A DNA stretch of 64,000 nt from CAZZCU01 sp964652825. GTDB taxonomy: Bacteria > Bdellovibrionota_B > Oligoflexia > Oligoflexales > CAZZCU01. The notes beneath the pieces were generated by a model. It did no database searches and was not told the DNA's origin. It was given only the letters and a program-made list of their open reading frames with translations. This document shows positions 16,795 through 25,276 of this stretch, piece after piece. The stretch lies in the NCBI GenBank assembly GCA_964652825.1, contig CAZZCU010000001.1:124001-188000 (forward strand), read 5' to 3'. The position numbers and the translations under genes are program-made. Within the stretch, counting starts at the first letter, position 1. Each line of letters starts with the position of its first letter.

Positions 16795-18011
16795 GTGAGT
16801 GCCTCTTCGGTCGAGAAATGGCCGGTATTCGACCAATGATTATCAATACGTTCCGCAAGCTGCCAAAGTCGGGAAAATTCTTCGGCCGTGTTGGCGTAGA
16901 TGTTTATGTGACCCATTTTACGTCCGGGTCGCCACTGTTTGCCATACCAATGACAGGCGATGCCAGGAATTTTACGATCCAGACTCGGTCCAAAGCCCGT
17001 GACTTTGGATGGGCCCAAAACATTAATCATACCAAAATAGGTGGATGTTTGCCGCGGTGTTTCCACTGTCTGCTGCATGATCGCATACAAGTGATTTTTG
17101 AATTGATCAGGTGAGCAAGCGTTCTGGCTGTAATGGCCCGTATTATGAACACGTGGTGCGATCTCGTTAACCAGCAAGCGCTGCTGATTGCGATCGTCGG
17201 CCAGAAAAAATTCGACAGCAAAACTGCCGCAATAATTTAACTCCACGGCCAGACGCTCAAGAATAATCTTGGCGCTTTTGCATACGGCCGTGTCGATACC
17301 AAATGCTTGGGCGGGCCCACGCACATACTTGCAAATGCCATCTTGCTGCTCGCTGATAACTAGCGGGTAAAAAACGATCTTTCCGTTTCCATCGCTAGTG
17401 GCTAGCATGGCCAACTCATGACTATATTTTATCAATTCCTCAACATATATCTGAGCACCGTGTTTGCGGCCGCTGTCGATAAATGTCTGTAATTCTTCGG
17501 CGCCCAGATTTTGGGGATCACGAAGAATGAGCACGCCCTTACCATCGTAGCCGAGCCGCGACCATTTGAGTACGCATCCTGATGGCCAGCGTTTTGCCAA
17601 ATCAGTTGCAGTCGGAATTTTCTGATCATCAAGAACTTCAAAGGCGCTGGTTGGTAACGCAAGTTTTTGACAGAGTTTTTTTTGTGACAATTTATCCTGA
17701 AGTAGTTCTATGGCTTGAAGTGATGGTCGAATCACGGCGTTAGCCTGGCGATTGGTCTCTTGCAACAAGGTGCAATCAACGAATTCGCTTTCAAAGGTCG
17801 CAACGTCAAGGCGACTTAAGAATTTTGTCAGAGCCGTATGATCGTCTAATCGTCCAATGCTGACATCGTCACCGACAAGCGCGGCCGGATCACTGGGATT
17901 TTGCGCATAGATGCGGACAGTGATTCCAAGACCCGCCGCTGATTGAACCAGCATTTGCGCTAATTGACCGCCGCCCAGAATGCCAAGTGTGGTTGGTTGT
18001 GTTTCAGGCAT
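16791..18011 (-). CDS. purK: N5-carboxyaminoimidazole ribonucleotide synthase
   Basis: ATP-grasp enzyme that carboxylates aminoimidazole ribonucleotide using bicarbonate and ATP. It works with PurE in the cytoplasm. The 406 residues show the N-terminal Rossmann-like part (LGILGGGQLAQML), ATP-grasp stretches (CVLKWSRLGYDGKGV, then FYPLVISEQQDGI) and LLVNEIAPRVHNTGHYS, which is diagnostic for PurK. The start is supported by gaggaag about eight bases upstream. It is the first gene of a purK-purE pair. Confidence 0.95.
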   Translation of the reverse strand: MPETQPTTLGILGGGQLAQMLVQSAAGLGITVRIYAQNPSDPAALVGDDVSIGRLDDHTALTKFLSRLDVATFESEFVDCTLLQETNRQANAVIRPSLQAIELLQDKLSQKKLCQKLALPTSAFEVLDDQKIPTATDLAKRWPSGCVLKWSRLGYDGKGVLILRDPQNLGAEELQTFIDSGRKHGAQIYVEELIKYSHELAMLATSDGNGKIVFYPLVISEQQDGICKYVRGPAQAFGIDTAVCKSAKIILERLAVELNYCGSFAVEFFLADDRNQQRLLVNEIAPRVHNTGHYSQNACSPDQFKNHLYAIMQQTVETPRQTSTYFGMINVLGPSKVTGFGPSLDRKIPGIACHWYGKQWRPGRKMGHINIYANTAEEFSRLWQLAERIDNHWSNTGHFSTEEALT

Positions 18012-18046
18012 TGATTTCGCTTCCTCAGTGATAAGTCTTTTAACCA

Positions 18047-18052
18047 ATTATA
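18047..18052 (-). promoter_or_regulatory. possible -10 element for purK-purE
   Basis: On the minus strand a perfect TATAAT lies 36 bases before the purK ATG. No good -35 hexamer is found at 16-18 bases from it, so this is a weak call. The rest of the gap 18053-18226 shows only a small inverted repeat (tatgc...gcata, 18142-18158) of unknown meaning. Confidence 0.3.
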
Positions 18053-18226
18053 TGGTTTTTAAACAGATCTTTATGTGGCCTTTACGCGGAAACCCTACCC
18101 TAAAGTAACACCAACTATTCGGAGGTTACCTATGACGCAGCTATGCCGTAGTCGCATAACTGGTACGGGCATGCATGTGCCAACGCGTGTTGTTTGGCGA
18201 TGGTGCTGCGGCGGTGATTTATCGCT

Positions 18227-19165
18227 CTATAACTTGAGCGCGAGACTGAGCTCGGTATCGTAAATATCACGAAGACTGGCTTCGAGCGGTATTTGCGGCT
18301 CCCAGTCGAGACTGCGTTTTGCCAGACTGTAGTCGGAGCGAAAGCAAGGCGGATCGATAGAGCGTAATAAATCCGGATCGAGTTTGGTCGTGATTTTTTT
18401 GCCAGAAATACGTATGAAGGTGTCGAATATTGTTTGGATGCTGGTAGCCTGACCACTGCCTAAGACAAAAAGATTTTCTGTCGGTTGTTTTTCGATAATA
18501 AGTCGATAGGCGCGCGCCATATCTCGTACGTCGGTGAAATCACGTTTTGCGTTCATGTTACCCACCGGAATGGTTCCACCATCTGCGGTGGTTGCAATGC
18601 GGTGCGCTAGCCCCGGACAGACAAAGTCACGCGACTGTCCTGGTCCGATGTGATTAAACGGTCGCGCGACATACACGCGAAAGTTATCGGAAGCAAAACT
18701 GTGCGCCACATACTCAGCGGCCAGCTTGCTATAACCATAGGGAAGATCAGGTTTAGTTGCAGTCTGTTCGTTCACAACCGTTTCGGCATTTACCGATGGC
18801 GGATACATCAGAGCGGAGCTGACGATCAGGAAAGCGATTTTTGCATTGAGCTGGCTGAGGCTGGCACAGAGTTTTGCGGTTGCCAGTACATTCAACTCAA
18901 CCATTTTCTCACGGTTCTTGGTGCCTTCATGAACGTGACTGAGCCCGGCGAGATGTATAACCGCTTCGGGCCGGGTTTTTTCGACTAAAGTGCGCAGGCT
19001 TTTCTGATCTAATAGATCGCAGATATGTGCTGCATGGATTTGGTTGCTATGGCGCAGATCAAATTTGACTGGCGCAGTGAGCAGGACCTCATGGCCGTTA
19101 TTAAGCAACTCGCGCGCAAGGTGAGGACCGACAAACCCTGAGGCACCTGTAATTAGGATGCGCAT
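18227..19165 (-). CDS. NAD(P)-dependent epimerase/reductase, GDP-6-deoxy-mannose reductase-like
   Basis: Extended short-chain dehydrogenase of 312 residues with N-terminal LITGASGFVGPHLA and the catalytic Y143-x-x-x-K147 (YGYSK). The stretch RPFNHIGPGQSRDFV resembles GDP-4-dehydro-6-deoxy-D-mannose reductase (Rmd), which makes GDP-D-rhamnose for LPS or glycan. The assignment to that exact reaction is an inference, and no GDP-mannose dehydratase gene is in the window. It lies 33 bases downstream of the doxX gene on the same strand, so it may be read through from the bufferin-type operon, though no functional link is evident. Confidence 0.75.
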   Translation of the reverse strand: MRILITGASGFVGPHLARELLNNGHEVLLTAPVKFDLRHSNQIHAAHICDLLDQKSLRTLVEKTRPEAVIHLAGLSHVHEGTKNREKMVELNVLATAKLCASLSQLNAKIAFLIVSSALMYPPSVNAETVVNEQTATKPDLPYGYSKLAAEYVAHSFASDNFRVYVARPFNHIGPGQSRDFVCPGLAHRIATTADGGTIPVGNMNAKRDFTDVRDMARAYRLIIEKQPTENLFVLGSGQATSIQTIFDTFIRISGKKITTKLDPDLLRSIDPPCFRSDYSLAKRSLDWEPQIPLEASLRDIYDTELSLALKL

Positions 19166-19198
19166 TCTGCAAGACCTCGATTTCCCGGTAGCAGCAAC

Positions 19199-19591
19199 TC
19201 AGCGACGACGCATACTGTCCAGCGAGTATTTGCCCGGACCACTGCAAAAAATACAAATAAAGGCGAAACCATACGTGGCCGCCAGTTCTTTCCTGCTCCA
19301 TGGATCGTCCATGTGAATGAGAAAAAAGGCCGTCAGCATCGTCACGATCAACGGAATCGCCGCCAGGCGGGTAAACAAACCAATAGTAATAAGAAATGCG
19401 CAGATAACTTCGGCAAAGATCGCCAGAATAAGACTGGTGGTACTGCCGGCACCAATAGGATCAGGAAAACTTCCGCTTAATTGCGTAAAATTAATGAGTT
19501 TGCCCCAACCATGTCCAAACAGCATGGATAGGCCAAAACCCAGCCGCAATACTAATAAACCTACAGAAGAAGATAAAAAATCCATGGGCAT
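19199..19591 (-). CDS. DoxX family membrane protein (possible BufD)
   Basis: A 130-residue integral membrane protein with the DoxX pattern: GLLVLRLGFGLSMLFGHGWGK in the first helix region, then FAEVICAFLITIGLFTRLAA and later hydrophobic helices ending near YSLD. DoxX proteins are often quinone- or redox-linked. In bufferin loci a DoxX gene commonly closes the operon. Here it follows the fused MNIO-DUF2063 gene by 22 bases on the same strand, which supports that role. Starts at 19591 and 19585 are both possible, and no clear Shine-Dalgarno helps. Confidence 0.75.
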   Translation of the reverse strand: MPMDFLSSSVGLLVLRLGFGLSMLFGHGWGKLINFTQLSGSFPDPIGAGSTTSLILAIFAEVICAFLITIGLFTRLAAIPLIVTMLTAFFLIHMDDPWSRKELAATYGFAFICIFCSGPGKYSLDSMRRR

Positions 19592-19613
19592 TAGAATGGC
19601 GCAGAGTTGGCTT

Positions 19614-21332
19614 TTACGCAAGCGGTGATGATGATTCGGGCCGGACAATTTTGATTTTGTAGCTGGTGATCAGACCACGTTCGCACCATCGTTTTAGTAG
19701 TTCCGGCAGTTGTTCCATCGCCGCCGGCCATTCCTGGGAAATTTGATCGGTGGCCTGTTGCAAAGGAACACCTGTTTGCAGGAGCTCTAGGTACGAATAT
19801 TCGATGTTATTGATAGTCTCGGTGCGAACCTCGTCATTTTGGCGATAAATCAGATAGAAAAACGCACCTGCCACCGGCTCTGGCGGTGTGCTTTCCTGAT
19901 GCGCACTTTCGATCATGGCGAGTGCGTTGTAGGTGGTTTTCACGACCAGCATCGCCTGGCTGGTTTGCAAGGAGAGCATCTCCCAGTCGTTGGCGTTGAG
20001 GGCGCTTAAAGCGCGCAAAGATACAGGTTGTTGATTTTCGGTACTCATACAATCGAATAGCCAGGCTTGTGCCCATTCGATGCGCGCAATGTCGCCGAGA
20101 ACTTGCGACGGTATACCAAATTCACAAGCGAAGTTGCCTGTGTCAAGAAATTCGGCAAAATGCGCGCCGCTAAATTTGATGTCGTAGTGGGTAGGTGGCG
20201 CTGCCTGCAAGTAACCAGCAACGATCGCGGCAAAACCATCGTCTTCGCAAAGGTAGTAAAGGCTCGGAAATAAATCGCGCAGACAATCACGGATACGTAA
20301 GAAATAAGCCTGGTTGTAAACGTTTAGACCCACCTGGCGGGGAACTGGAATTTGATCAGAAAAAAACTCCCATGCATCCTGGTTGGCCGCGACACCGTTG
20401 GATGACGTGACGACGCGCATCAGTGCTTCCTGTGCTGTTCGTAAAGATAGCAAGGGTGCCGCGGTCTTGTGGGCTGGCGGCGCAGTGTTCGTTTTCAGCT
20501 CTGCTGGTTTTAATGACCCCGAAGCGGCAATTTGCTCGGCTTTATCGCGAAGCGCCAGCATGGCCGGAAACTCCGGAATCTTATCATCCCATTCCAATAA
20601 AGCCGGTACGGATGGCCAGCGCTGCGAAGCAAACCGATATAACTCCCAGACTTCCGCACAGATATCTTGATCATGCGTATCGATGCGCACATCCTTTTCA
20701 ATCGAGTGTCCGGCAAGATGAAACTGAGCGATCGCCGCGTGGGGCAAAGTATCCAGGTAGTATTTGATATCGAGGCCAAGATTGCAGTGATTTACGAATA
20801 AATTGTTAAGATCGAGAAGGATTTTGCAGCCGGTGCTTTGACAAAGTTCGCGCAGAAATTCAGCTTCGTTCATGTCGTTATGCGCAAAAGCAATGTACAT
20901 GGATGGGTTTTCGATTAACAGGGGACGCTTAATGTAATCCTGGGCACGCTGAATGCGTTGGCTAACGTGCGCTAAACTTTCGTTTGTATAGGGAAGTGGT
21001 AATAAATCATGGGTATTTTGGCCGTTGTGACTGGTCCAGCAGAGGTGGTCGCTGATCATGGCCGGCTCCAGCTCATGGATCAGTTTTTGCCAGCGTTGCA
21101 GATACTCTTGATGTAGCGGCTCGGTGCCGGCGAGCGATAAACCAACGCCATGCAAAACAATCGGATAGTCATGTCGTAGTGTTTCGAGAAAGCGCCGAGG
21201 TCGCCCACCACCCAGGAAATTTTCGGTAATAACCTCAAACCAACTGACGTTTGGTCGATTGTCTTCGATCCAACGGTAATGCACTGGTCGATAACCAATG
21301 CCGACGCCAGTTAGTAATGAAGTCTTTGTCAT
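19614..21332 (-). CDS. fused MNIO (DUF692, BufB-like) and DUF2063 (BufC-like) protein
   Basis: A 572-residue two-part protein. Residues 1-270 match DUF692, the multinuclear non-haem iron oxygenases (MNIO: MbnB, TglH, BufB) that modify cysteines in small peptides. Seen motifs are GVGIGYRPVHY, TENFLGGG, HGVGLSLAG, ISDHLCW, LLIENPSMY, LLDLNNLFVNH, FHLAGH and DTHDQDI. Together they include the His, Asp, Glu and Asn residues that bind iron in the family. A Pro/Ala linker (270-298) leads to a DUF2063 domain with AQEALMRVV, GLNVYNQAYFLRIRDCLRDL, FPSLYYL and IARIEWAQAW. DUF2063 is normally encoded by a separate partner gene. The ATG lies one base after the stop of the Cys-rich precursor gene, so the two are coupled. 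Likely job: installing thiooxazole-type modifications on that precursor. The family call is strong; the substrate is inferred from position. Confidence 0.85.
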   Translation of the reverse strand: MTKTSLLTGVGIGYRPVHYRWIEDNRPNVSWFEVITENFLGGGRPRRFLETLRHDYPIVLHGVGLSLAGTEPLHQEYLQRWQKLIHELEPAMISDHLCWTSHNGQNTHDLLPLPYTNESLAHVSQRIQRAQDYIKRPLLIENPSMYIAFAHNDMNEAEFLRELCQSTGCKILLDLNNLFVNHCNLGLDIKYYLDTLPHAAIAQFHLAGHSIEKDVRIDTHDQDICAEVWELYRFASQRWPSVPALLEWDDKIPEFPAMLALRDKAEQIAASGSLKPAELKTNTAPPAHKTAAPLLSLRTAQEALMRVVTSSNGVAANQDAWEFFSDQIPVPRQVGLNVYNQAYFLRIRDCLRDLFPSLYYLCEDDGFAAIVAGYLQAAPPTHYDIKFSGAHFAEFLDTGNFACEFGIPSQVLGDIARIEWAQAWLFDCMSTENQQPVSLRALSALNANDWEMLSLQTSQAMLVVKTTYNALAMIESAHQESTPPEPVAGAFFYLIYRQNDEVRTETINNIEYSYLELLQTGVPLQQATDQISQEWPAAMEQLPELLKRWCERGLITSYKIKIVRPESSSPLA

Positions 21333-21333
21333 C

Positions 21334-21624
21334 TTACTTCTTCTCGCTGGCAGCTACCCATTTACCTTTTTTGGCAGCGCAATCTTTGGCGTCTTTTGCT
21401 TCGAGCCAGCCGTGACCTTTACAGGTGTTTTGACCTCTGCACGCGGAATTACCGTGTCCGTGGCAGGCTGACTTGCCTCGACAAGAATGGTTTTGGCAAT
21501 GACCCGCGCTTTTTTTGTCTTTTGTCGGCTTGTCAGTGCCATGATGCTCATTCGCCAAGACTTTACCACCCAGCATTCCCGCTAAAGCCCCGGCCAAAAT
21601 CGTTCCAAACACGCCTGCTTTCAT
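21334..21624 (-). CDS. Cys-rich exported peptide, bufferin (BufA2-like) precursor
   Basis: A 96-residue protein with a hydrophobic N-terminus (GTILAGALAGMLGGKVLA) likely to be a signal peptide cleaved near residue 25. A His/Lys-rich segment follows, then six cysteines (43, 48, 54, 62, 68, 82) in repeats of the form C-x-G (CRG, CHG, CRG, CKG) ending with CKGHGW. The Cys-Lys-Gly-x-Gly-aromatic pattern resembles BufA2-type periplasmic bufferins, peptides whose cysteines are modified by an MNIO enzyme to bind copper. The start is firm (aaggag before ATG). It is the first gene of the bufA-bufBC-doxX order. Which cysteines are modified cannot be told from sequence. Confidence 0.8.
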   Translation of the reverse strand: MKAGVFGTILAGALAGMLGGKVLANEHHGTDKPTKDKKSAGHCQNHSCRGKSACHGHGNSACRGQNTCKGHGWLEAKDAKDCAAKKGKWVAASEKK

Positions 21625-21726
21625 GTTCTCTCCTTGAAAAATGGGAAAAAGCCAAAATTTGATGGTACCAAACATACTCTTCCAATATCGGGTAAAATAT
21701 CAGGAAAGACTTAGCAAGGAGAAACT

Positions 21727-22527
21727 ATGACACACTGCCGGACACCCTTTCTTTTCGTTAAGAAGCATCTGTCGCTGGGTATCATGCTGGCGATTTTAAG
21801 TGCCTGTGGTGAGCAGGATGTTGGTGGGGACTCCGCTGTACGTATTGCCAATAGTTCATGGGACGGTGTTTTTCGGGCCAAGAAAGCAGGTGCTTACCTG
21901 GATGCGCAATATGTGAATATTAAATTTAAGGACGACGGCGGGTTTCTTCTGCAGGCGTCCGACAGTGATGGTTCGCGGGCGAGCGGCATGTACAAAGAAA
22001 TGCCCAATCTGAAACAATTGCTCTTTAAAATAGAAGAGTCTGACTTGGAGGCCTTTGGCAAGGCCGGTGCGACACGAGATTTTCGTTATTCGCTAAAAGA
22101 TAACGAATTGATGCTTGAAGGCGAAGATGGTGAATTCAAGCTGATGCAGGAAGATGACCCAAAGAAAAAGAAGGACGACGAAAGTCGCTTTGTTGGCACT
22201 TGGGCATGCAAAGATAAGAATAAGTATCAATGGCAATTGGATATTGCCGAAGAGACTTTCTGGGGCAGGATATCGGCGGAAAACAAGCGCGTAACGAATT
22301 TTAACGGTCACGTTACTCGCGTTGATTCAAAAGCTGAGGACAAAAGGAAAGATGATAAAGGTATCGATTTGAAGGTAGATAACAGCAACAATAAGACGAT
22401 GATCGGGTTAAAGCTTAGAGCGTTGTTTGTTTCTGGAAATATCGACCATAATAAAATCGAAGTTGTCGTCAGTGGCGCCACCGGTTCGGGCCTGGCGAGT
22501 AGCTTTGCCTGTGATCGTGCTTTATAG
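21727..22527 (+). CDS. putative lipoprotein, unknown function
   Basis: A 266-residue protein I do not recognise. It has a signal peptide ending in a lipobox (ILSAC, Cys27), so it is probably lipid-anchored. The mature part is rich in Lys and Asp/Glu, with a run DDPKKKKDDE near residue 143. Two similar-looking halves each read as short beta-strand modules: WDGVFRAKKAG, and later FVGTWACKDKNKYQW. The GTWACKD and final FACDRAL place one cysteine each, possibly a disulfide. The start is firm: aaggag five bases before ATG. It is divergent from the bufferin precursor and its stop overlaps the end of the convergent Omp85-like gene by six bases. Confidence 0.7.
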   Translation: MTHCRTPFLFVKKHLSLGIMLAILSACGEQDVGGDSAVRIANSSWDGVFRAKKAGAYLDAQYVNIKFKDDGGFLLQASDSDGSRASGMYKEMPNLKQLLFKIEESDLEAFGKAGATRDFRYSLKDNELMLEGEDGEFKLMQEDDPKKKKDDESRFVGTWACKDKNKYQWQLDIAEETFWGRISAENKRVTNFNGHVTRVDSKAEDKRKDDKGIDLKVDNSNNKTMIGLKLRALFVSGNIDHNKIEVVVSGATGSGLASSFACDRAL

Positions 22528-23868
22528 CGGCGGGTAAGGTTGAAATAATTCATTGAGGCCGGCAGTGATGCCGCGCGAGCCGGAGCCGTCAATGCTCCAA
22601 GCATAATCAAACCGTAACGCCAGTCGATAAACCTGCGGGATGGATAGACGAAAGCCAATCCCCAGGGATGTTCGGGGATTTCGTGTAAGTTCCTGCCACT
22701 GAGAGCCGGCGGCGCCGCTGTCAATGAAGCCGACTGTTTGTAGCCAGGCGTAACGCCATTTTTTGGTCAGATGCCGTACTTCAAAATTTGCATAAAGCGC
22801 CCGTGTACCGTAGATCGCGCCGTCCGCCACGCCTCGCACGGAGTCGAGTCCACCAAGGAAATACTGACTGGCTAGAGCATGATTTGTCGATTGTCCGCCG
22901 AAAACATGAAAAGCAAGATTCACGTGCGCCGGCAGCAAATGATAGTGGAACAGCTCCAGCTCCATCGTTGTGCTTTGTTTTTCTAAATTACTGAATAGTG
23001 GGCCGGCGCTGACCAGAAAACGCGAGCCATCGTATTCGATGTTATCGATGGCGATATTATCGTGAATTAATTTTAGTTGAGCACGGGCTTGCCGTTCCAC
23101 GGCCGCAGCTTTGGTGATTTGCGTTGGTGGCATCTTATCTGTCGCCTGCTCCTCTGGTTTGTAGGTCCAGGGTTTATCGATCGTGTATTTGAGATCAAGG
23201 CCGATTTGCCAATCCGAAAAACCAAACATTGGCCGAAGAAAAAGTGTCCGCATTTTTTTGGTATCCGTTTGGAACGAACCTTGTGCGATATCACCCGCGG
23301 CATATATGGTCCTGATGCGATACTCCTGCCAAAATTCAAAGCCCAAGACATAACTGCCATTTAACCAGCGCGGGGCACGTGCCCAGGCGACGTAACCGGC
23401 GGGAGCATTGCCGTACTTGCGGGTTTCTGCGCCGAGTGTCCATAGTCGGCCGAAACTGTGCGTGTCGTAGACGCCAAGCACAGTCAATGGTGTGCCACCG
23501 CCAAACGCACCGCGAATAACGGGAATGGTCGTCCATTTTTCGTTGAGAGTGATAACCAGGATTTTTTCGTCCTGATTGGTTGCGTTGGCCGGTCGGGTGG
23601 CGATATCGACACCGGTAAACACAGCTGTAGTCAGGAGCTTGCGCTTATAAAAGGCCAATCGATGTACGGGAACTCTCTCGGGTAAATTTAGATTAAGATA
23701 GGTTTGGAGCCAGTCTTTGTTGGTGCGATGTGCACCTTCCAACTCGATGTCGACGACCAGTATGTCCGATTCGGTTGTGTGACCAGGCAATGCTTCGGCG
23801 TGGAGCGCAGTCACCCAAAATACATGGATAGCGATATTCATCGCTAAAATGCCGCGACGCATGGCCAT
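22522..23868 (-). CDS. Omp85/BamA-superfamily outer-membrane barrel protein
   Basis: About 448 residues with a signal peptide (…VTALHAEA) and one POTRA-like segment (ILVVDIELEGAHRTNKDWLQ, then KRKLLTTAVFTGVDI). A barrel follows, holding the Omp85-type late motif FLGGLDSVRGVADGAIYGTR and a C-terminal amphipathic pattern. It is much shorter than BamA, which has five POTRA domains, so it belongs to a reduced Omp85 group of uncertain role (assembly, secretion or lipid handling). The start is chosen at 23868 to avoid overlapping hldD. ATG 23862 is equally possible, and no clear Shine-Dalgarno is seen. Confidence 0.75.
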   Translation of the reverse strand: MAMRRGILAMNIAIHVFWVTALHAEALPGHTTESDILVVDIELEGAHRTNKDWLQTYLNLNLPERVPVHRLAFYKRKLLTTAVFTGVDIATRPANATNQDEKILVITLNEKWTTIPVIRGAFGGGTPLTVLGVYDTHSFGRLWTLGAETRKYGNAPAGYVAWARAPRWLNGSYVLGFEFWQEYRIRTIYAAGDIAQGSFQTDTKKMRTLFLRPMFGFSDWQIGLDLKYTIDKPWTYKPEEQATDKMPPTQITKAAAVERQARAQLKLIHDNIAIDNIEYDGSRFLVSAGPLFSNLEKQSTTMELELFHYHLLPAHVNLAFHVFGGQSTNHALASQYFLGGLDSVRGVADGAIYGTRALYANFEVRHLTKKWRYAWLQTVGFIDSGAAGSQWQELTRNPRTSLGIGFRLSIPQVYRLALRFDYAWSIDGSGSRGITAGLNELFQPYPPL

Positions 23869-23881
23869 GCTTACAAGCGGA

Positions 23882-24859
23882 CTAAAGATATTTATCGGTT
23901 TTGAGTAAGTAGTGCTGTAAATAGTCACGAACGCCGTCTTCGAGTGAGGTAAATGGTGTCGTGTAGCCAGCCGACTGACGCAGCTTGGTCAAATCCGCCT
24001 CCGTGAAATATTGGTATTGATCCCGCAAATTCTCCGGCATGTCGATCCAGACGAATTTGTTTGGCACTTCGCAAGTCTTGAATACAGCTTCGCCCAAGGC
24101 GGTGAAGGTTCGGGCTTTTCCCGAGCCAAGATTATAGATGCCGGATTCAGCATGACCCTTTTGATTCAAAAGGTGCTGAATAACTTTACAAACATCTTTG
24201 ACGTAAACGAAATCGCGGCGTTGCTCGCCATCTTTTATGTCGGACCTATAACTTTTAAAAAGTCGCAGCTCGCGCTGATTTTGTACCTGAGGCGTAGCAT
24301 GAAAAACGACACTGGCTTGGGCGCCTTTGTGATATTCCTGCGGACCATAAACGTTAAAAAATTTAAGCCCCCACCAGTTGGCGGGGCGCTTGCGCTGCTG
24401 CAAAACCCAACTGTCAAAAAGCTGTTTGCTGAAACCATACTTATTAATCGGGCGCAGCTTGGTTGATACCTCGTCATCGTCGCTAAAACCGTGTTCGCCG
24501 GCGCCATAGGTTGCCGCCGAGGATGCGTAGAGAAATGGTAGATTATTATCTGCGCAAAACTCAAAAAGCCGACAGGAATAGGCGAAATTATTGCGAATCA
24601 GGTAGTCGGTATCGGTCTCGGTGGTGGTTGAGCAGGCGCCCATGTGGATGATAGCGGAAATTCGCGGCTTGTTGGCTGCCAGCCAATTGGGCAGCTCATC
24701 TTTGTGCATGATGGTGTTGATACGGCGTTTGGCCAGGTTTTCCCATTTGTTGCCGGTGCCTAAATGATCAACGATCGCCAAGTCGTGCTGACCGGAGCTG
24801 TTAATCGCCCATATCAGCGCGCTACCAATAAAACCGGCGCCCCCTGTGATCACCAACAT
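23882..24859 (-). CDS. hldD: ADP-L-glycero-D-manno-heptose 6-epimerase
   Basis: Final enzyme of ADP-L-glycero-D-manno-heptose synthesis for the LPS inner core. The 325-residue extended SDR shows LVITGGAGFIGSALI, the HldD-specific IIHMGACSTTTETD, YASSAATYGAG, catalytic tyrosine and lysine in NKYGFSKQLFD, and FFNVYGPQEYHKG. These together separate HldD from other sugar epimerases. It indicates a heptose-containing LPS. It is divergent from tatB, and the Omp85-like gene follows on the same strand after about 13 bases. Confidence 0.93.
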   Translation of the reverse strand: MLVITGGAGFIGSALIWAINSSGQHDLAIVDHLGTGNKWENLAKRRINTIMHKDELPNWLAANKPRISAIIHMGACSTTTETDTDYLIRNNFAYSCRLFEFCADNNLPFLYASSAATYGAGEHGFSDDDEVSTKLRPINKYGFSKQLFDSWVLQQRKRPANWWGLKFFNVYGPQEYHKGAQASVVFHATPQVQNQRELRLFKSYRSDIKDGEQRRDFVYVKDVCKVIQHLLNQKGHAESGIYNLGSGKARTFTALGEAVFKTCEVPNKFVWIDMPENLRDQYQYFTEADLTKLRQSAGYTTPFTSLEDGVRDYLQHYLLKTDKYL

Positions 24860-24952
24860 GCTTTTTGACCTTTAGCCAACGGATTCATTGCGCTATTCAT
24901 GAACAACAATAAAGGCTAGACTGAACTATCACAAGTGGTATCTGGTAGGTCT

Positions 24953-25276
24953 ATGTTTGGAATTGGCATACAGGAATTAATTGTTATTGCAGGCGTGGCG
25001 CTGCTTTTTGTTGGTCCAAAACGCCTCCCTGAGCTGGCGCGGCAATTTGGGAAGTTATTTGTTCAGGCGCGTCGCGCGACCTCGGATGTGCGAGCTGCTT
25101 TTGACGACGTCGTACGCCAGGCAGAGGATGATCTGCGTCGCGAGGAGCGGGAAACCATCAAGCAGCTGCTTACGGGTCGGATAAATGTCGAAGGTAACCC
25201 ACAGAACCCGGCGACTCCCACTTGGGAGACCGAACCCACGGTGCATGAAACCACGGACGATAAAAAACCAACATGA
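24953..25276 (+). CDS. tatB: Tat twin-arginine translocase subunit, TatB-like
   Basis: A 107-residue protein with the TatA/B layout: one N-terminal membrane helix (MFGIGIQELIVIAGVALLFV), a hinge with GPKRLPELARQFG, an amphipathic helix, then a polar charged tail. The start MFGIG and the long charged region after the amphipathic helix resemble TatB more than TatA, but the two are hard to tell apart from sequence. No tatC is in the window. The start is ATG 24953 with ggtaggt just upstream. Its stop overlaps the lysA start (ATGA), so it is co-translated with the lysine genes. Confidence 0.8.
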   Translation: MFGIGIQELIVIAGVALLFVGPKRLPELARQFGKLFVQARRATSDVRAAFDDVVRQAEDDLRREERETIKQLLTGRINVEGNPQNPATPTWETEPTVHETTDDKKPT

